Below, piece by piece: positions 41,332 to 50,278 of a stretch of 64,000 nt of DNA. The DNA lies in the NCBI RefSeq assembly GCF_002096335.1, contig NZ_NCUW01000030.1, positions 372,001-436,000 of the forward strand. The letters run 5' to 3'. How positions within the stretch are numbered: position 1 is the stretch's first letter; each line of letters starts with the position of its first letter. The position numbers and the translations under genes are program-made. The notes under the pieces were generated by a model that was given only the letters and a program-made list of their open reading frames with translations, was not told the DNA's origin and ran no database searches. This stretch comes from Streptococcus oralis subsp. dentisani. Lineage in GTDB: Bacteria; Bacillota; Bacilli; Lactobacillales; Streptococcaceae.

Positions 41332-42306
41332 TTATTGATGAACCGCTTGGGCAGCAGTGATAAGGGTCAACTTGTACACATCATCAGAGTTACATCCACG
41401 AGAAAGGTCGTTAACTGGTTTGTTCAAACCTTGCAGAACAGGACCTACAGCCGCAAATCCACCAAGACGTTCCGCCATCTTGTAACCGATATTCCCCGCT
41501 TCGATTCCTGGGAAGATAAAGACATTTGCTTGACCAGCAACGTTGCTACCTGGTGCTTTTAGAGCTGCAGTTTCGGGAACAAAGGCAGCATCAAATTGTA
41601 ACTCACCATCAATCTCAAGGTCAGGACGCAAATCATGAGCAATTTTAGTCGCTTCCACTACCTTATCAACACTTTCGCCGAACCCTGAACCTTTAGTAGA
41701 GTAGCTCAGCATAGCGATTTTAGGTTCAATGCCAAACATCTTAGCTGTGATTGCCGAGTTAACAGCGATTTCAGCCAAAGCTTCTGCATCTGGATTGATA
41801 TTGATAGCACAGTCACCAAATAGGTAGCGTTCTGTACCACGAACCATGAGGAAAGCACCTGAAGTACGGGTTACATTTGGACGAGTTTTTATGATTTGAA
41901 GTGCAGGACGAACGGTTGCGGCTGTTGAGTGAATCGCACCTGATACCATCCCATCAACCAAGCCCATGTGAACGAGCATAACACCAAAATAGTTGACGTC
42001 TTCACTCAAAATCTTACGAGCATCTTCTTCAGTCATTTTGCCTTTACGGCGTTCAACCAAGGTAGTTACCATTTCTTCAAATTGAGAATACTGTTGAGGG
42101 TCAATCACTTCATAACCATCCATAATCCCTTCGATTTCAAGATAAATTTTAATTTTTTCTGGGTTCCCCAGCAAAACAGGAACAACTTCTGTTTCTTTTA
42201 CCAAGCGTTTGGTCGCTTGAAGAATACGGGGTTCTTCCCCTTCAGGGAGAACGATACGAGCATTTTTGCCAACAAGATTGGCTTTGAGACTTTCAAAAAC
42301 TTCCAT
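41332..42306 (-). CDS. pta: Phosphate acetyltransferase
   Basis: 324 residues; converts acetyl-CoA to acetyl phosphate, feeding acetate kinase for ATP. PTA domain only (no N-terminal DRTGG part), typical of Firmicutes: VLPEGEEPRILQATKRLVKE, MVSGAIHSTAATVRPALQII, SYSTKGSGFGESVDK, and C-terminal RGCNSDDVYKLTLITAAQAV. Strong TTAAAGGAG site; a TATAAT-like box 25 nt upstream suggests it also has its own promoter behind rluD. Links the aco/pyruvate complex to acetate production and acetyl-phosphate signalling. Confidence 0.96.
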   Translation of the reverse strand: MEVFESLKANLVGKNARIVLPEGEEPRILQATKRLVKETEVVPVLLGNPEKIKIYLEIEGIMDGYEVIDPQQYSQFEEMVTTLVERRKGKMTEEDARKILSEDVNYFGVMLVHMGLVDGMVSGAIHSTAATVRPALQIIKTRPNVTRTSGAFLMVRGTERYLFGDCAININPDAEALAEIAVNSAITAKMFGIEPKIAMLSYSTKGSGFGESVDKVVEATKIAHDLRPDLEIDGELQFDAAFVPETAALKAPGSNVAGQANVFIFPGIEAGNIGYKMAERLGGFAAVGPVLQGLNKPVNDLSRGCNSDDVYKLTLITAAQAVHQ

Positions 42307-42349
42307 GAGTTTTCTCCTTTAAGAAATTAAATTATACTCAAAATAGATT

Positions 42350-43246
42350 TTAAAGAGTATTAGTCGATAACTGAGTGATAAGATTGTTAAAATCATCTGG
42401 CAAAGGGCTTTCCAACTCCAGCTGACGCCCTAAGAAGGGATGATAAAAGGATAAGGAATGGCAATGCAGAGCTTGGCGTTGAATACCATCTTCTAGGCTA
42501 CCACCATAGAGATCATCTCCCAACAAAGGGAAGCCAATATGAGAAAAATGCACTCGAATCTGATGAGTTCGACCAGTATGCAGGCGAATATCGACCAAAT
42601 GAATGTCTCCATAAGAAGCTACAACTTTGTAAGATGTATGGGCGTATTTTCCACCCTTGGCGACCCGTCTCGTGATAATGGAGTCTTCATCACGCGCAAT
42701 CGGGGCGATAATCTCCCCTTCTGGCTCCAAGACACCAGCTCCTTTAACAAGTGCAAAATAACGTTTTTCGATAGACTTTCGTTGCAACTGCTTGTCTAAA
42801 CGTGCATGAGCGTAGCCGTGCTTGGCAAAGAGCATCAAACCAGATGTATCTCTATCAAGCCTAGTCACGATGTGAACTTGCTGGTTTTCATATTTTTGCT
42901 TGACATAGTAGCCCTTTATAAAATTAGCAATGGTATTGGAATGATTGACACTGGGGATGGAAGCTACTCCATAAGGCTTATTCAAAACCAGAAAATGGTC
43001 ATCCTCATAGAGAACATCCAGTGAACGCTCAATTGCTTCAAGACTCTCAAACCCTTCCTCCGCTGGAATGTCAATAGTTACCCTGTCTCCAATATCTAAG
43101 AGATAAGTCGCATTTTGAGGTTGGCCATTGACCAGAATAGCCCCTCCTCGGAACTTAATCTTTGCCAAAAGTCCCTTAGAAACCTCGTGTTTCTTGAGGA
43201 AAGTTTTGACTTTGACATGCTCATCTGCGGTAAATTCGAACCTCAT
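42350..43246 (-). CDS. rluD: RluD-family 23S rRNA pseudouridine synthase
   Basis: 298 residues. N-terminal S4-like domain ([19 protein letters not shown]) and pseudouridine synthase domain with catalytic Asp in [19 protein letters not shown], plus [20 protein letters not shown]. Among RluC/RluD/YjbO-like enzymes the exact target uridine cannot be fixed by sequence. Start overlaps the nadK stop (ATGA), so translation is coupled. Confidence 0.9.
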   Translation of the reverse strand: MRFEFTADEHVKVKTFLKKHEVSKGLLAKIKFRGGAILVNGQPQNATYLLDIGDRVTIDIPAEEGFESLEAIERSLDVLYEDDHFLVLNKPYGVASIPSVNHSNTIANFIKGYYVKQKYENQQVHIVTRLDRDTSGLMLFAKHGYAHARLDKQLQRKSIEKRYFALVKGAGVLEPEGEIIAPIARDEDSIITRRVAKGGKYAHTSYKVVASYGDIHLVDIRLHTGRTHQIRVHFSHIGFPLLGDDLYGGSLEDGIQRQALHCHSLSFYHPFLGRQLELESPLPDDFNNLITQLSTNTL

Positions 43247-44073
43247 TCATCCACCTCGCCAATGAAGGCATCTTTGACACGATTCCAGAAACTAGTGTGG
43301 CTTGGTGTCGCTACAAAGTGAATCTTGTGATGGTCGATTTGATACTCAATCCGTTCGATATTACGGAATGAATAGACGCTGTTATCGACTGATATCGTGT
43401 GATAGTCATTACGAGTTGGTAAAAGCTCGATTTTATCTTTCTTCGGAACGATAATTGAAGAACCTAAAGTTCGATAAACTCGATTGTTGAGACTCGCAAT
43501 TTCAGTCAGTTGCAAGGCTTCAATGGTAGGGTGCAAGACAGCTCCCCCCAAGGATTTGTTATAGGCAGTGCTTCCAGTCGGCGTTGAAACAGTCACACCA
43601 TCTCCTCGAAATCGCTCGAACGGAACATGATTAATGATAATATCCGCAACCATGGTGCGATCTGATCGACGGATACTAGCTTCATTTAGAGCACGGAAGG
43701 TTTTTACATCTCCATTTTCAAGTGTCACTTTGACATTCAAGACTGGATAAGAAACCTTGGCACCAGTATCCAATTGGAGATTGGAAACCAACTGGTCCAA
43801 CTCGAAGTCACGATAATCCGTGTAAAAGCCTAAATGTCCAGTATGGACGCCAACAAATCGAACCTTGTCTAACTGATTCTCATACTTATGAAAGGCAGAC
43901 AAAAGCATCCCATCCCCGCCAATCGAAATGACGATGTCGGGATTTGTATCATTAATTATAAAATGCTGTTTTTTGAGTTTTTCTCTCAGTTTATGTAAAA
44001 CCTTCTGACTCTGTGGCTTTCTATTAGCTATGAGATCAACTCGCTTACCTGTATTCTTCATCTGTATCGTCAC
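43243..44073 (-). CDS. nadK: NAD kinase
   Basis: 276 residues from GTG at 44073, or 272 from ATG at 44061, the N-terminus ([20 protein letters not shown]) I recall for the pneumococcal protein; the GTG has AGGAA at good distance. Phosphorylates NAD to NADP. Diagnostic motifs [16 protein letters not shown] and [17 protein letters not shown]. It overlaps the relQ 3' end by 29 nt. Grouped with relQ and rluD as in many Firmicutes. Confidence 0.95.
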   Translation of the reverse strand: MTIQMKNTGKRVDLIANRKPQSQKVLHKLREKLKKQHFIINDTNPDIVISIGGDGMLLSAFHKYENQLDKVRFVGVHTGHLGFYTDYRDFELDQLVSNLQLDTGAKVSYPVLNVKVTLENGDVKTFRALNEASIRRSDRTMVADIIINHVPFERFRGDGVTVSTPTGSTAYNKSLGGAVLHPTIEALQLTEIASLNNRVYRTLGSSIIVPKKDKIELLPTRNDYHTISVDNSVYSFRNIERIEYQIDHHKIHFVATPSHTSFWNRVKDAFIGEVDE

Positions 44074-44716
44074 TATTTCCTACACCGTCGTTTAGTTTTC
44101 TACTCAAAGGATCAAAGAGCGCCTGCGCTTCCTGAATGTCATCTCGAATCTTACCCATTTCTTCATCCAATTGATGGGAAATTCTAGCTGTAATCTCCAA
44201 GCGTTTCTTGATCTCCTCTGGAAAATCCCCCTGATACTTATAATTGAGCGAATGCTCAATGGTAGCCCAGAAATTCATAGCCAAGGTCCGGATTTGAATT
44301 TCAGCCAGAATCGTCTTAACACCACTGATGGTGTCAACTGTATACTCTACCACCACATGATAGGAGCGATAGCCCGAAGCCTTCCGATGGGTGATATAAT
44401 CCCGTTCCTGAACGACTCTCATATCATGGCGTTTGCGTAAAATTGCAACAACCTCCTGAACATCATCTACAAATTGAACCATGACACGCAGCCCTGCGAT
44501 ATCTTGCAGGTCATTTTCCAGAGTTGCATAAGTAATTCCTCGACGAGCCATTTTTTCTTTGATACTTTCAATCGGCTTCACCCGTCCAGTAACAAACTCA
44601 ATCGGAGAGTGCTTGTTTTGTTTACGATATTGTTTTCGAATTCCACGAAGCTTAATCTTCAATTCACCAACAGCTTGAATGTAAGGATCTAAAAATTCTT
44701 CCCATTCTATGGTCAT
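44045..44716 (-). CDS. relQ: Small alarmone synthetase RelQ
   Basis: 223 residues; (p)ppGpp synthetase domain without hydrolase or TGS/ACT regions, the RelQ (YjbM) type, which responds to transcription and acts as a tetramer. Landmarks: [57 protein letters not shown] place the start at ATG 44714-44716 behind GGGAG; the frame extends to 44794 without a site. A TGGTATAAT box at 44800-44808 gives a leader of about 80 nt containing a small AAAATC/GATTTT hairpin. Confidence 0.94.
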   Translation of the reverse strand: MTIEWEEFLDPYIQAVGELKIKLRGIRKQYRKQNKHSPIEFVTGRVKPIESIKEKMARRGITYATLENDLQDIAGLRVMVQFVDDVQEVVAILRKRHDMRVVQERDYITHRKASGYRSYHVVVEYTVDTISGVKTILAEIQIRTLAMNFWATIEHSLNYKYQGDFPEEIKKRLEITARISHQLDEEMGKIRDDIQEAQALFDPLSRKLNDGVGNSDDTDEEYR

Positions 44717-44844
44717 ATTTTCTCCCTTGTAATGTTTGATTGCCCTGTCGAAAATCTTTGATTTTTTCAGTACATTCGTATACAATAAATACATTGTCCA
44801 TTATACCATAAATCGCTTTCAAAGATATAGAAAAGGTTGAAAAA

Positions 44845-45414
44845 ATGAAACATTTAGAAATAGAATTGAAAACACTTCTGAAAAAAGAGGAATATGATCA
44901 TCTAAAAAAACAGTTTTCCCATATCCAACCCGTCCTTCAGAAAAACTACTACATTGACACACCAGATTTCCAATTGCGTGAAAAAAAGGTTGCCATGCGC
45001 ATTCGTACCTTTTCAGATTGGGCAGAATTGACCTTGAAAGTGCCTCAAACTTTAGGAAATATGGAATACAACCAGAAACTAACCCTTCCAGAAGCTGAAT
45101 CGTACCTAGAAAAACAAAAACTACCTCAAGGGCTCGCTCTAGAAAAGCTTGCTGAAATTGGCATTGAAAGTCATGACTGGTTTGTTCTGGGTTGTCTTGC
45201 AACTATTCGTTACGAAATGGAAACGTCGATTGGTCTAATGGCACTAGATGAAAGTCACTACTTTGATCAGACAGACTACGAACTGGAGCTAGAAGTCACT
45301 GATCACGAGGAAGGAAAACGAGATTTTCAGCAATTTCTTTCAAAAAATGGTATCACTTACCAAAAAGCTCCTTCAAAATTAATTCGTTTTATTAAAAGCA
45401 TGAAAAAATGCTGA
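44845..45414 (+). CDS. CYTH-domain (triphosphate tunnel) protein
   Basis: 189 residues. The N-terminal EIELKTLL is the ExExK signature of the CYTH superfamily; the inside of the tunnel would be lined by the repeated Lys/Arg/Glu residues in VAMRIRTFSDWAELTLKVP and YELELEVTDHEEG. Firmicute YjbK-type members likely hydrolyse inorganic or nucleoside/thiamine triphosphates; the substrate is not known. Divergent from relQ, sharing a 128-nt control region, a conserved neighbourhood that suggests a nucleotide-signalling link. Confidence 0.87.
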   Translation: MKHLEIELKTLLKKEEYDHLKKQFSHIQPVLQKNYYIDTPDFQLREKKVAMRIRTFSDWAELTLKVPQTLGNMEYNQKLTLPEAESYLEKQKLPQGLALEKLAEIGIESHDWFVLGCLATIRYEMETSIGLMALDESHYFDQTDYELELEVTDHEEGKRDFQQFLSKNGITYQKAPSKLIRFIKSMKKC

Positions 45415-45433
45415 AATAATCTCCATTTTTTGG

Positions 45434-45439
45434 TAGAAT
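45434..45439 (+). promoter_or_regulatory. -10 element upstream of prs
   Basis: TGGTAGAAT (extended -10, hexamer 45434-45439), nested in a CTCCATT/AATGGAG dyad (about 45421-45446). About 42 nt before the prs start. Confidence 0.45.
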
Positions 45440-45481
45440 AATGGAGACAAAATATTTAGAGTTTACAGAGGACGGTCCATA

Positions 45482-46441
45482 ATGTCAGATAGAAACAACA
45501 TGAAACTTTTTGCACTTAATTCCAATCATGAAATTGCACAGAAAATCGCAGAAACGGTTGGGATACCTCTCGGAAAATTATCTTCTCGCCAATTTTCTGA
45601 TGGTGAAATCCAGGTCAACATTGAAGAGAGTGTCCGTGGTTACGATGTCTACATCATCCAATCAACCAGCTACCCCGTTAGCAACCACTTGATGGAGTTG
45701 TTAATCATGGTTGATGCTTGTGTACGTGCAAGTGCTCATAGTATCAACGTTGTCCTTCCTTACTTTGGTTATGCTCGTCAGGATCGTATCGCTTCTTCTC
45801 GCGAACCCCTCACTGCAAAACTGGTTGCTAATATGCTCGTCAAAGCAGGTGTTAGCCGTGTTCTAACCCTTGACCTCCACGCTGTTCAGGTGCAAGGTTT
45901 CTTTGACATTCCAGTAGATAACCTCTATACAATTCCTCTCTTTGCTAAACACTACAGCGATAAAGGGTTGCTGGGATCAGATGTCGTTGTTGTTAGTCCA
46001 AAAAACTCTGGTGTCAAACGTGCCCGTAGCTTAGCTGAATACTTAGATGCACCAATCGCAATCATCGACTATGCTCAAGACGATTCAGAGCGTAGCCAAG
46101 GCTATATCATCGGTGATGTTGAAGGCAAAAAAGCCATCTTGATTGATGATATCCTAAATACTGGACGTACTTTTTCAGAAGCAGCAAAAATCGTCGAACG
46201 TGAAGGGGCAACTGAAATCTATGCGGTCTCTAGCCACGGACTCTTTGTAGAAGGTGCCGCCGAGCTTCTTGATGCCGCAAACATTAAAGAAATCCTAGTG
46301 ACTGACTCGGTAGCAACCAAAGAAAGAACTCCAGAAAATGTATGTTATATCACCGCTAGCGAATTGATTGGTGATGCCATCGTCCGTATCCACGAAAGAA
46401 AACCAGTTAGCCCACTCTTTGCATATAATAAAAAGGAATAA
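45482..46441 (+). CDS. prs: Ribose-phosphate pyrophosphokinase
   Basis: 319 residues; makes PRPP for purine, pyrimidine, histidine and NAD synthesis. Hallmarks: [49 protein letters not shown]-type region, and the PRPP loop [17 protein letters not shown]. Start ATG 45482 follows GAGGACGG. Streptococci usually carry two prs genes; I cannot tell which paralogue this is except that it neighbours a cysteine desulfurase. Confidence 0.95.
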   Translation: MSDRNNMKLFALNSNHEIAQKIAETVGIPLGKLSSRQFSDGEIQVNIEESVRGYDVYIIQSTSYPVSNHLMELLIMVDACVRASAHSINVVLPYFGYARQDRIASSREPLTAKLVANMLVKAGVSRVLTLDLHAVQVQGFFDIPVDNLYTIPLFAKHYSDKGLLGSDVVVVSPKNSGVKRARSLAEYLDAPIAIIDYAQDDSERSQGYIIGDVEGKKAILIDDILNTGRTFSEAAKIVEREGATEIYAVSSHGLFVEGAAELLDAANIKEILVTDSVATKERTPENVCYITASELIGDAIVRIHERKPVSPLFAYNKKE

Positions 46442-46450
46442 GGTGATTCT

Positions 46451-47566
46451 TTGATTTATTTGGACAATGCTGCTACTACTCCAATGTCAGCAGTAGCTCT
46501 CGCAGAAATGACCAAGGTCATGCAAGAAACCCATGGGAATCCTTCAAGTATTCACAGTCATGGTCGCCATGCTGGTAAACTACTCCGTGAAGCCCGTCAG
46601 GAGTTAGCTCACTTACTAGGAACCAAGCCACAACGAATCTTTTTCACATCTGGAGGGACAGAAAGTAACAATACAGTTATTATCGGCTATTGTCTCCGCC
46701 ATCAAGAAAGAGGAAAACACATCATCACGACAGCTATTGAGCACCATTCTGTCCTTGAAACCATTGATTATCTTGTTCAACATTTTGGCTTTGAAGCAAC
46801 CATCATCCAACCAGTAAATCAAGAAATCGCTGCCCAACAGATTCAAGAAGCTTTACGTGACGATACCATTCTCGTTTCCACTATGTATGCTAATAATGAG
46901 ACGGGTGGTCTCTTACCTATCGCTGAGATTGGACAGGTTTTAAAAGATCATCCTGCTGCCTATCATGTAGACGCTGTTCAGGCTATCGGAAAAGTTCCTA
47001 TCCATCCTGAGGAATTAGGAATCGATTTTCTCAGTGCTTCCGCACACAAGTTCCATGGACCAAAAGGAATCGGCTTTCTTTATGCATCTTCCGCGGACTT
47101 TGATTCCTACCTTCACGGTGGAGACCAAGAACAAAAGAAACGGGCTGGAACAGAAAACCTCGCTGCCATTGTAGGCATGGTTGCTGCTCTCAAAGAAGAC
47201 TTGGATCATCAAGCCGAGCATTACCAAAAACTAGAGGGATTAAAATCTGCTTTTCTTGATGAAATTGCGGAACTCAATTTTTATCTCAATGAGGGTCAAG
47301 ATCAACTTCCTTATGTTTTCAATATCGGTTTTCCTGGTCAAAAAAATGATTTGCTCTTGCTTCGGTTAGACCTTGAAGGAATTTCAATTTCAACTGGTTC
47401 GGCCTGTACTGCTGGTATTGTACAAACCAGTCATGTACTCGAAGCTTTTTATGGGGCTGATTCCCATCGTTTAAAAGAGTCTGTCCGTATCAGTCTTTCT
47501 CCTCTTAATACCGAAAAAGAACTGAAACAACTGGCACAAACCTTAAAAAATATTATTGGAGATTAA
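46451..47566 (+). CDS. Cysteine desulfurase, NifS/IscS type
   Basis: 371 residues, PLP-dependent; takes sulfur from cysteine for tRNA thiolation or other uses. PLP lysine in SASAHKFHGPKGIGFLY, the Cys-bearing loop SISTGSACTAGIVQTSHVL, and N-terminal YLDNAATTPMS. It starts with TTG (46451-46453) preceded by AAGGTGA, 9 nt behind the prs stop; no ATG gives the conserved start. Without iscU nearby, a tRNA-thiolation partner role is more likely than Fe-S assembly, but that is inference. Confidence 0.93.
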   Translation: MIYLDNAATTPMSAVALAEMTKVMQETHGNPSSIHSHGRHAGKLLREARQELAHLLGTKPQRIFFTSGGTESNNTVIIGYCLRHQERGKHIITTAIEHHSVLETIDYLVQHFGFEATIIQPVNQEIAAQQIQEALRDDTILVSTMYANNETGGLLPIAEIGQVLKDHPAAYHVDAVQAIGKVPIHPEELGIDFLSASAHKFHGPKGIGFLYASSADFDSYLHGGDQEQKKRAGTENLAAIVGMVAALKEDLDHQAEHYQKLEGLKSAFLDEIAELNFYLNEGQDQLPYVFNIGFPGQKNDLLLLRLDLEGISISTGSACTAGIVQTSHVLEAFYGADSHRLKESVRISLSPLNTEKELKQLAQTLKNIIGD

Positions 47567-47570
47567 TCTA

Positions 47571-47918
47571 ATGGCATTCGAAAAAACCATTAAACTACAA
47601 AACTGTCGCTACGACTATACACTTAGTCCAACTGTCAAAAAGTTCACACTGAAAGACAATACTTTCTCTGAAACAAAAGTAGGAAACTACGAACTGACTC
47701 GTCTACTTGAAAAAATCCCAAACAGTGGAGAAGGTTTCCTACTAAAAATTATCATCAATAAAGATCTTACAGGTGTTAAGATTAACATCACTGACAAATC
47801 TGGTCTTCGTTTGGTGAATATTTTTAAATCTGAAGAACACCATATCCACCAAGAGAAATTCTACTTCCTCATGGACAGTCTTGTAGAACGCGGAATCTTC
47901 ACAAAAGAAGAAAGATAG
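47571..47918 (+). CDS. DUF1831 protein
   Basis: 115 residues, MAFEKTIKLQNCRYDYTLSP at the start and FYFLMDSLVERGIFTKEER at the end; conserved in lactic-acid bacteria next to a nifS-like gene, function unknown. ATG 47571 follows GGAG at good spacing and lies 4 nt beyond the cysteine desulfurase stop, so the two are coupled; a link to sulfur transfer is guessed from position only. Confidence 0.82.
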   Translation: MAFEKTIKLQNCRYDYTLSPTVKKFTLKDNTFSETKVGNYELTRLLEKIPNSGEGFLLKIIINKDLTGVKINITDKSGLRLVNIFKSEEHHIHQEKFYFLMDSLVERGIFTKEER

Positions 47919-47924
47919 TTTGCT

Positions 47925-48140
47925 ATGTATCGTCTCACATATAAAGATAGTTATCAAGTAGAACGCACACTTGAATTTGCCGATTACGAAGAGCTTATGC
48001 TAGCCCTATCAGGATGTGTGACCATACCTGATACATTTTTGGTAACCTCACTAACCCTCAATGATAAAGTAATCTACCGAGGATTAGTCGGAAATCTCTA
48101 TCGTTTTCTATCACAAACTAACTTTTCAGACAAAAACTAA
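47925..48140 (+). CDS. DUF4649-type small protein
   Basis: 71 residues, MYRLTYKDSYQVERTLEFAD..., a small predicted beta-rich protein seen in streptococci at this location. Unknown function. It starts 6 nt after the DUF1831 stop. The final TAA (48138-48140) lies inside the stem of the terminator that ends the prs-to-DUF4649 unit. Confidence 0.75.
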   Translation: MYRLTYKDSYQVERTLEFADYEELMLALSGCVTIPDTFLVTSLTLNDKVIYRGLVGNLYRFLSQTNFSDKN

Positions 48141-48158
48141 GAATTTTCTTAGTTTTTG
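48132..48158 (+). terminator. Terminator overlapping the DUF4649 stop codon
   Basis: AAAAACTAAGAA pairs with TTCTTAGTTTTT; T-rich sequence follows. The stop codon TAA is part of the left arm, and the right flank runs into a Rex-like operator. Confidence 0.75.
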
Positions 48159-48173
48159 TTGATTTTTTCACAA
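48156..48173 (+). promoter_or_regulatory. Candidate Rex operator
   Basis: TTGTTGATTTTTTCACAA has the TTGT ... ACAA ends and 18-nt length of Rex operators (consensus TTGTGAAATATTTCACAA). It lies 40 nt upstream of rex, fitting autoregulation. Confidence 0.5.
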
Positions 48174-48212
48174 TGTTTCTATAAAATAGAAGAATAGAAA
48201 GGTTGTGATTTT

Positions 48213-48854
48213 GTGAAAGTTAAACAGTCTGCTATCCCAAAAGCAACAGCAAAAAGACTCTCTCTTTACTATCGAATTTTCAAGAGATTTCATGCAGAAA
48301 AAATCGAGCGTGCCAACTCTAAGCAAATTGCAGAGGCTATCGGTATCGATTCTGCGACAGTGCGTCGTGATTTTTCTTACTTTGGTGAACTAGGAAGACG
48401 TGGATTTGGCTATGATGTCAAAAAACTGATGACATTTTTTGCTGACCTCCTTAATGATAACTCTATCACCAATGTTATGTTGGTTGGGATTGGTAATATG
48501 GGGCATGCCCTTCTCCACTACCGTTTCCATGAGCGCAACAAGATGAAGATTATCATGGCCTTTGACCTGGATGACCATCCTGAAGTCGGTACTCAGACTG
48601 CTGACGGGATTCCCATCTATGGTATATCTCAAATCAAGGAAAAGATCAAGGACGCAGATGTTAAAACTGCTATCCTAACTGTTCCAAGTGTTAAATCACA
48701 AGAAGTAGCCAACCTCTTGGTTGATGCTGGTGTAAAAGGCATTCTCAGTTTTTCTCCTGTTCATCTGCACCTTCCAAAAGATGTGGTTGTTCAGTACGTC
48801 GATTTGACAAGTGAACTCCAGACTCTCCTCTATTTTATGCGGAAAGAGGATTAG
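48213..48854 (+). CDS. rex: Redox-sensing repressor Rex
   Basis: 213 residues; represses fermentation genes and is released by NADH. N-terminal winged helix ([23 protein letters not shown]) and Rossmann NAD(H) domain ([26 protein letters not shown]). Starts with GTG (48213-48215) after GAAAGG. A Rex-like operator lies directly upstream. pta, aco and enolase elsewhere in the window show no clear Rex box that I could find. Confidence 0.94.
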   Translation: MKVKQSAIPKATAKRLSLYYRIFKRFHAEKIERANSKQIAEAIGIDSATVRRDFSYFGELGRRGFGYDVKKLMTFFADLLNDNSITNVMLVGIGNMGHALLHYRFHERNKMKIIMAFDLDDHPEVGTQTADGIPIYGISQIKEKIKDADVKTAILTVPSVKSQEVANLLVDAGVKGILSFSPVHLHLPKDVVVQYVDLTSELQTLLYFMRKED

Positions 48855-48869
48855 AAAGCGAAAGCATTT

Positions 48870-49559
48870 ATGAAAAAACCAGTTATTGGGATTACAGGAA
48901 ATGAAAAAGCTCATCCAGATGATGACATCATGATGAGCTATGCAGCAAAGGGCTTTGTTGAAGGAGTCAAGGACGCTGGTGGAATTCCCATCATCCTACC
49001 GATTGGTGATCAAGAAATGGCTAGCCACTATATAGGAATGATTGATAAACTCATCCTAACAGGTGGGCAAAATGTTGATCCAAAATTTTACGGTGAGCCT
49101 AAAACCATTGACAGCGACGACTACCATCTTCAAAGAGACCAGTTTGAATTAGCTCTCATCAGAGAAGCGATTAAGCAGAAAAAACCGATTTTTTCTGTTT
49201 GTCGTGGTACTCAGCTTTTTAACATTGCAATGGGTGGAACTCTATACCAAGATATCGAAGACCATTGGCAGGATTGTTCTGCCGAATACACAACCCAACG
49301 TTTGGTGACAGAACCTGATACTGTTCTCAGAGAAATCTACGGAGAAATCTCTCATATCAACTCCTTCCACCATCAGAGCATTAAGGATTTGGCCCCAAAT
49401 TTAAAGGTTGTGGCCTTTGATCCCAAGGATGAGATAATCGAGGCTGTTACAACTACAGATGGCTTCCCTTATCTTGGTGTTCAATGGCATCCAGAATTTC
49501 TATTTGAAAATCGCCCCAAGGATAAAACATTGTTTGACTATGTCGTAAACGAACTTTAA
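48870..49559 (+). CDS. Class I glutamine amidotransferase, gamma-Glu-GABA hydrolase (PuuD) type
   Basis: 229 residues. Nucleophile elbow [16 protein letters not shown], the oxyanion/His part LGVQWHPEF, and the N-terminal GITGNEKAH are those of the peptidase C26/PuuD family, which splits gamma-glutamyl amides. The true substrate in streptococci is not known. It follows rex by 15 nt, probably in one transcript, and its stop overlaps the convergent radC stop. Confidence 0.87.
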   Translation: MKKPVIGITGNEKAHPDDDIMMSYAAKGFVEGVKDAGGIPIILPIGDQEMASHYIGMIDKLILTGGQNVDPKFYGEPKTIDSDDYHLQRDQFELALIREAIKQKKPIFSVCRGTQLFNIAMGGTLYQDIEDHWQDCSAEYTTQRLVTEPDTVLREIYGEISHINSFHHQSIKDLAPNLKVVAFDPKDEIIEAVTTTDGFPYLGVQWHPEFLFENRPKDKTLFDYVVNEL

Positions 49560-50236
49560 ATCAGATCCGTCTTTTCACGGTAACTAAAGTAATCGGAATG
49601 CGAGACAATCAGATGATCCAGAAATACCAGTCCCATCAGTTCACAGGCTTCCTTTACTAACTTGGTTACATGATCATCATTTTGGCTAGGTGATACAGCG
49701 CCTGATGGATGATTATGAACGAGAATCACAGAAGTGGCCATATGCTTGATGGCATAGTGAAGGATTTCCCGTGGTTCAGCAATGCTTCGTGTCGCAGTTC
49801 CAATAAAAATGGTCTGTTGATGAATGATTTGATTTTGAGTATTAAGATAGAGTGCCACTAGGTGCTCTTGTTTTTTATCACCAAGTTCCTGTTGCATTTT
49901 CTTAGCAAGTTTTTGACTACTGAGAATACTTTCCATCTCAAGGTTTTCATGCTTGTGAATGCGATGCCCCAGTTCAATCACTGCTTGTAGTTCAATGGCT
50001 TTAATACGTCCAATGCCAGACAGACTCTGCAATTCCTGCAGGGTCATTTTTTTCAAATCAGTTAGACTTGTGAGACTGTTCAAGACTTTCTGGGCGATTT
50101 CAAAAACATTTGCTTGACGTGTTCCCGTTCTGAGTAGTATAGCTAACAATTCTTGATTGCTCAGAGATTCTACTCCTTCTCTAACCAATCTTTCTCTCGG
50201 CAAAAGTGAATCTTCTTGGAATGAAATACTGTACAT
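49556..50236 (-). CDS. radC: RadC-family (JAB/MPN-domain) protein
   Basis: 226 residues. N-terminal UPF0758/HhH region ([36 protein letters not shown]) and C-terminal MPN metallopeptidase-like domain with the full JAMM ligands ([15 protein letters not shown]). The historic DNA-repair role of RadC is disputed; the biochemical function is open. I use ATG 50234-50236; its AGGAGG is buried in a hairpin (50241-50272). It follows pcrA by 42 nt. Confidence 0.92.
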   Translation of the reverse strand: MYSISFQEDSLLPRERLVREGVESLSNQELLAILLRTGTRQANVFEIAQKVLNSLTSLTDLKKMTLQELQSLSGIGRIKAIELQAVIELGHRIHKHENLEMESILSSQKLAKKMQQELGDKKQEHLVALYLNTQNQIIHQQTIFIGTATRSIAEPREILHYAIKHMATSVILVHNHPSGAVSPSQNDDHVTKLVKEACELMGLVFLDHLIVSHSDYFSYREKTDLI

Positions 50237-50272
50237 AAAAATCCTCCTCACTTTATTATTCGTGAGAAGGAT
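50237..50272 (-). promoter_or_regulatory. Hairpin occluding the radC ribosome binding site, terminator-like
   Basis: On the minus strand ATCCTTCTCAC (50262-50272) pairs with GTGAGGAGGAT (50241-50251): 11 bp with one G-U pair and a 10-nt loop. The AGGAGG of radC lies in the right arm and TTTT follows immediately. It looks both like a terminator behind pcrA and like a lid on the radC start. Confidence 0.65.
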
Positions 50273-50278
50273 GGATAA

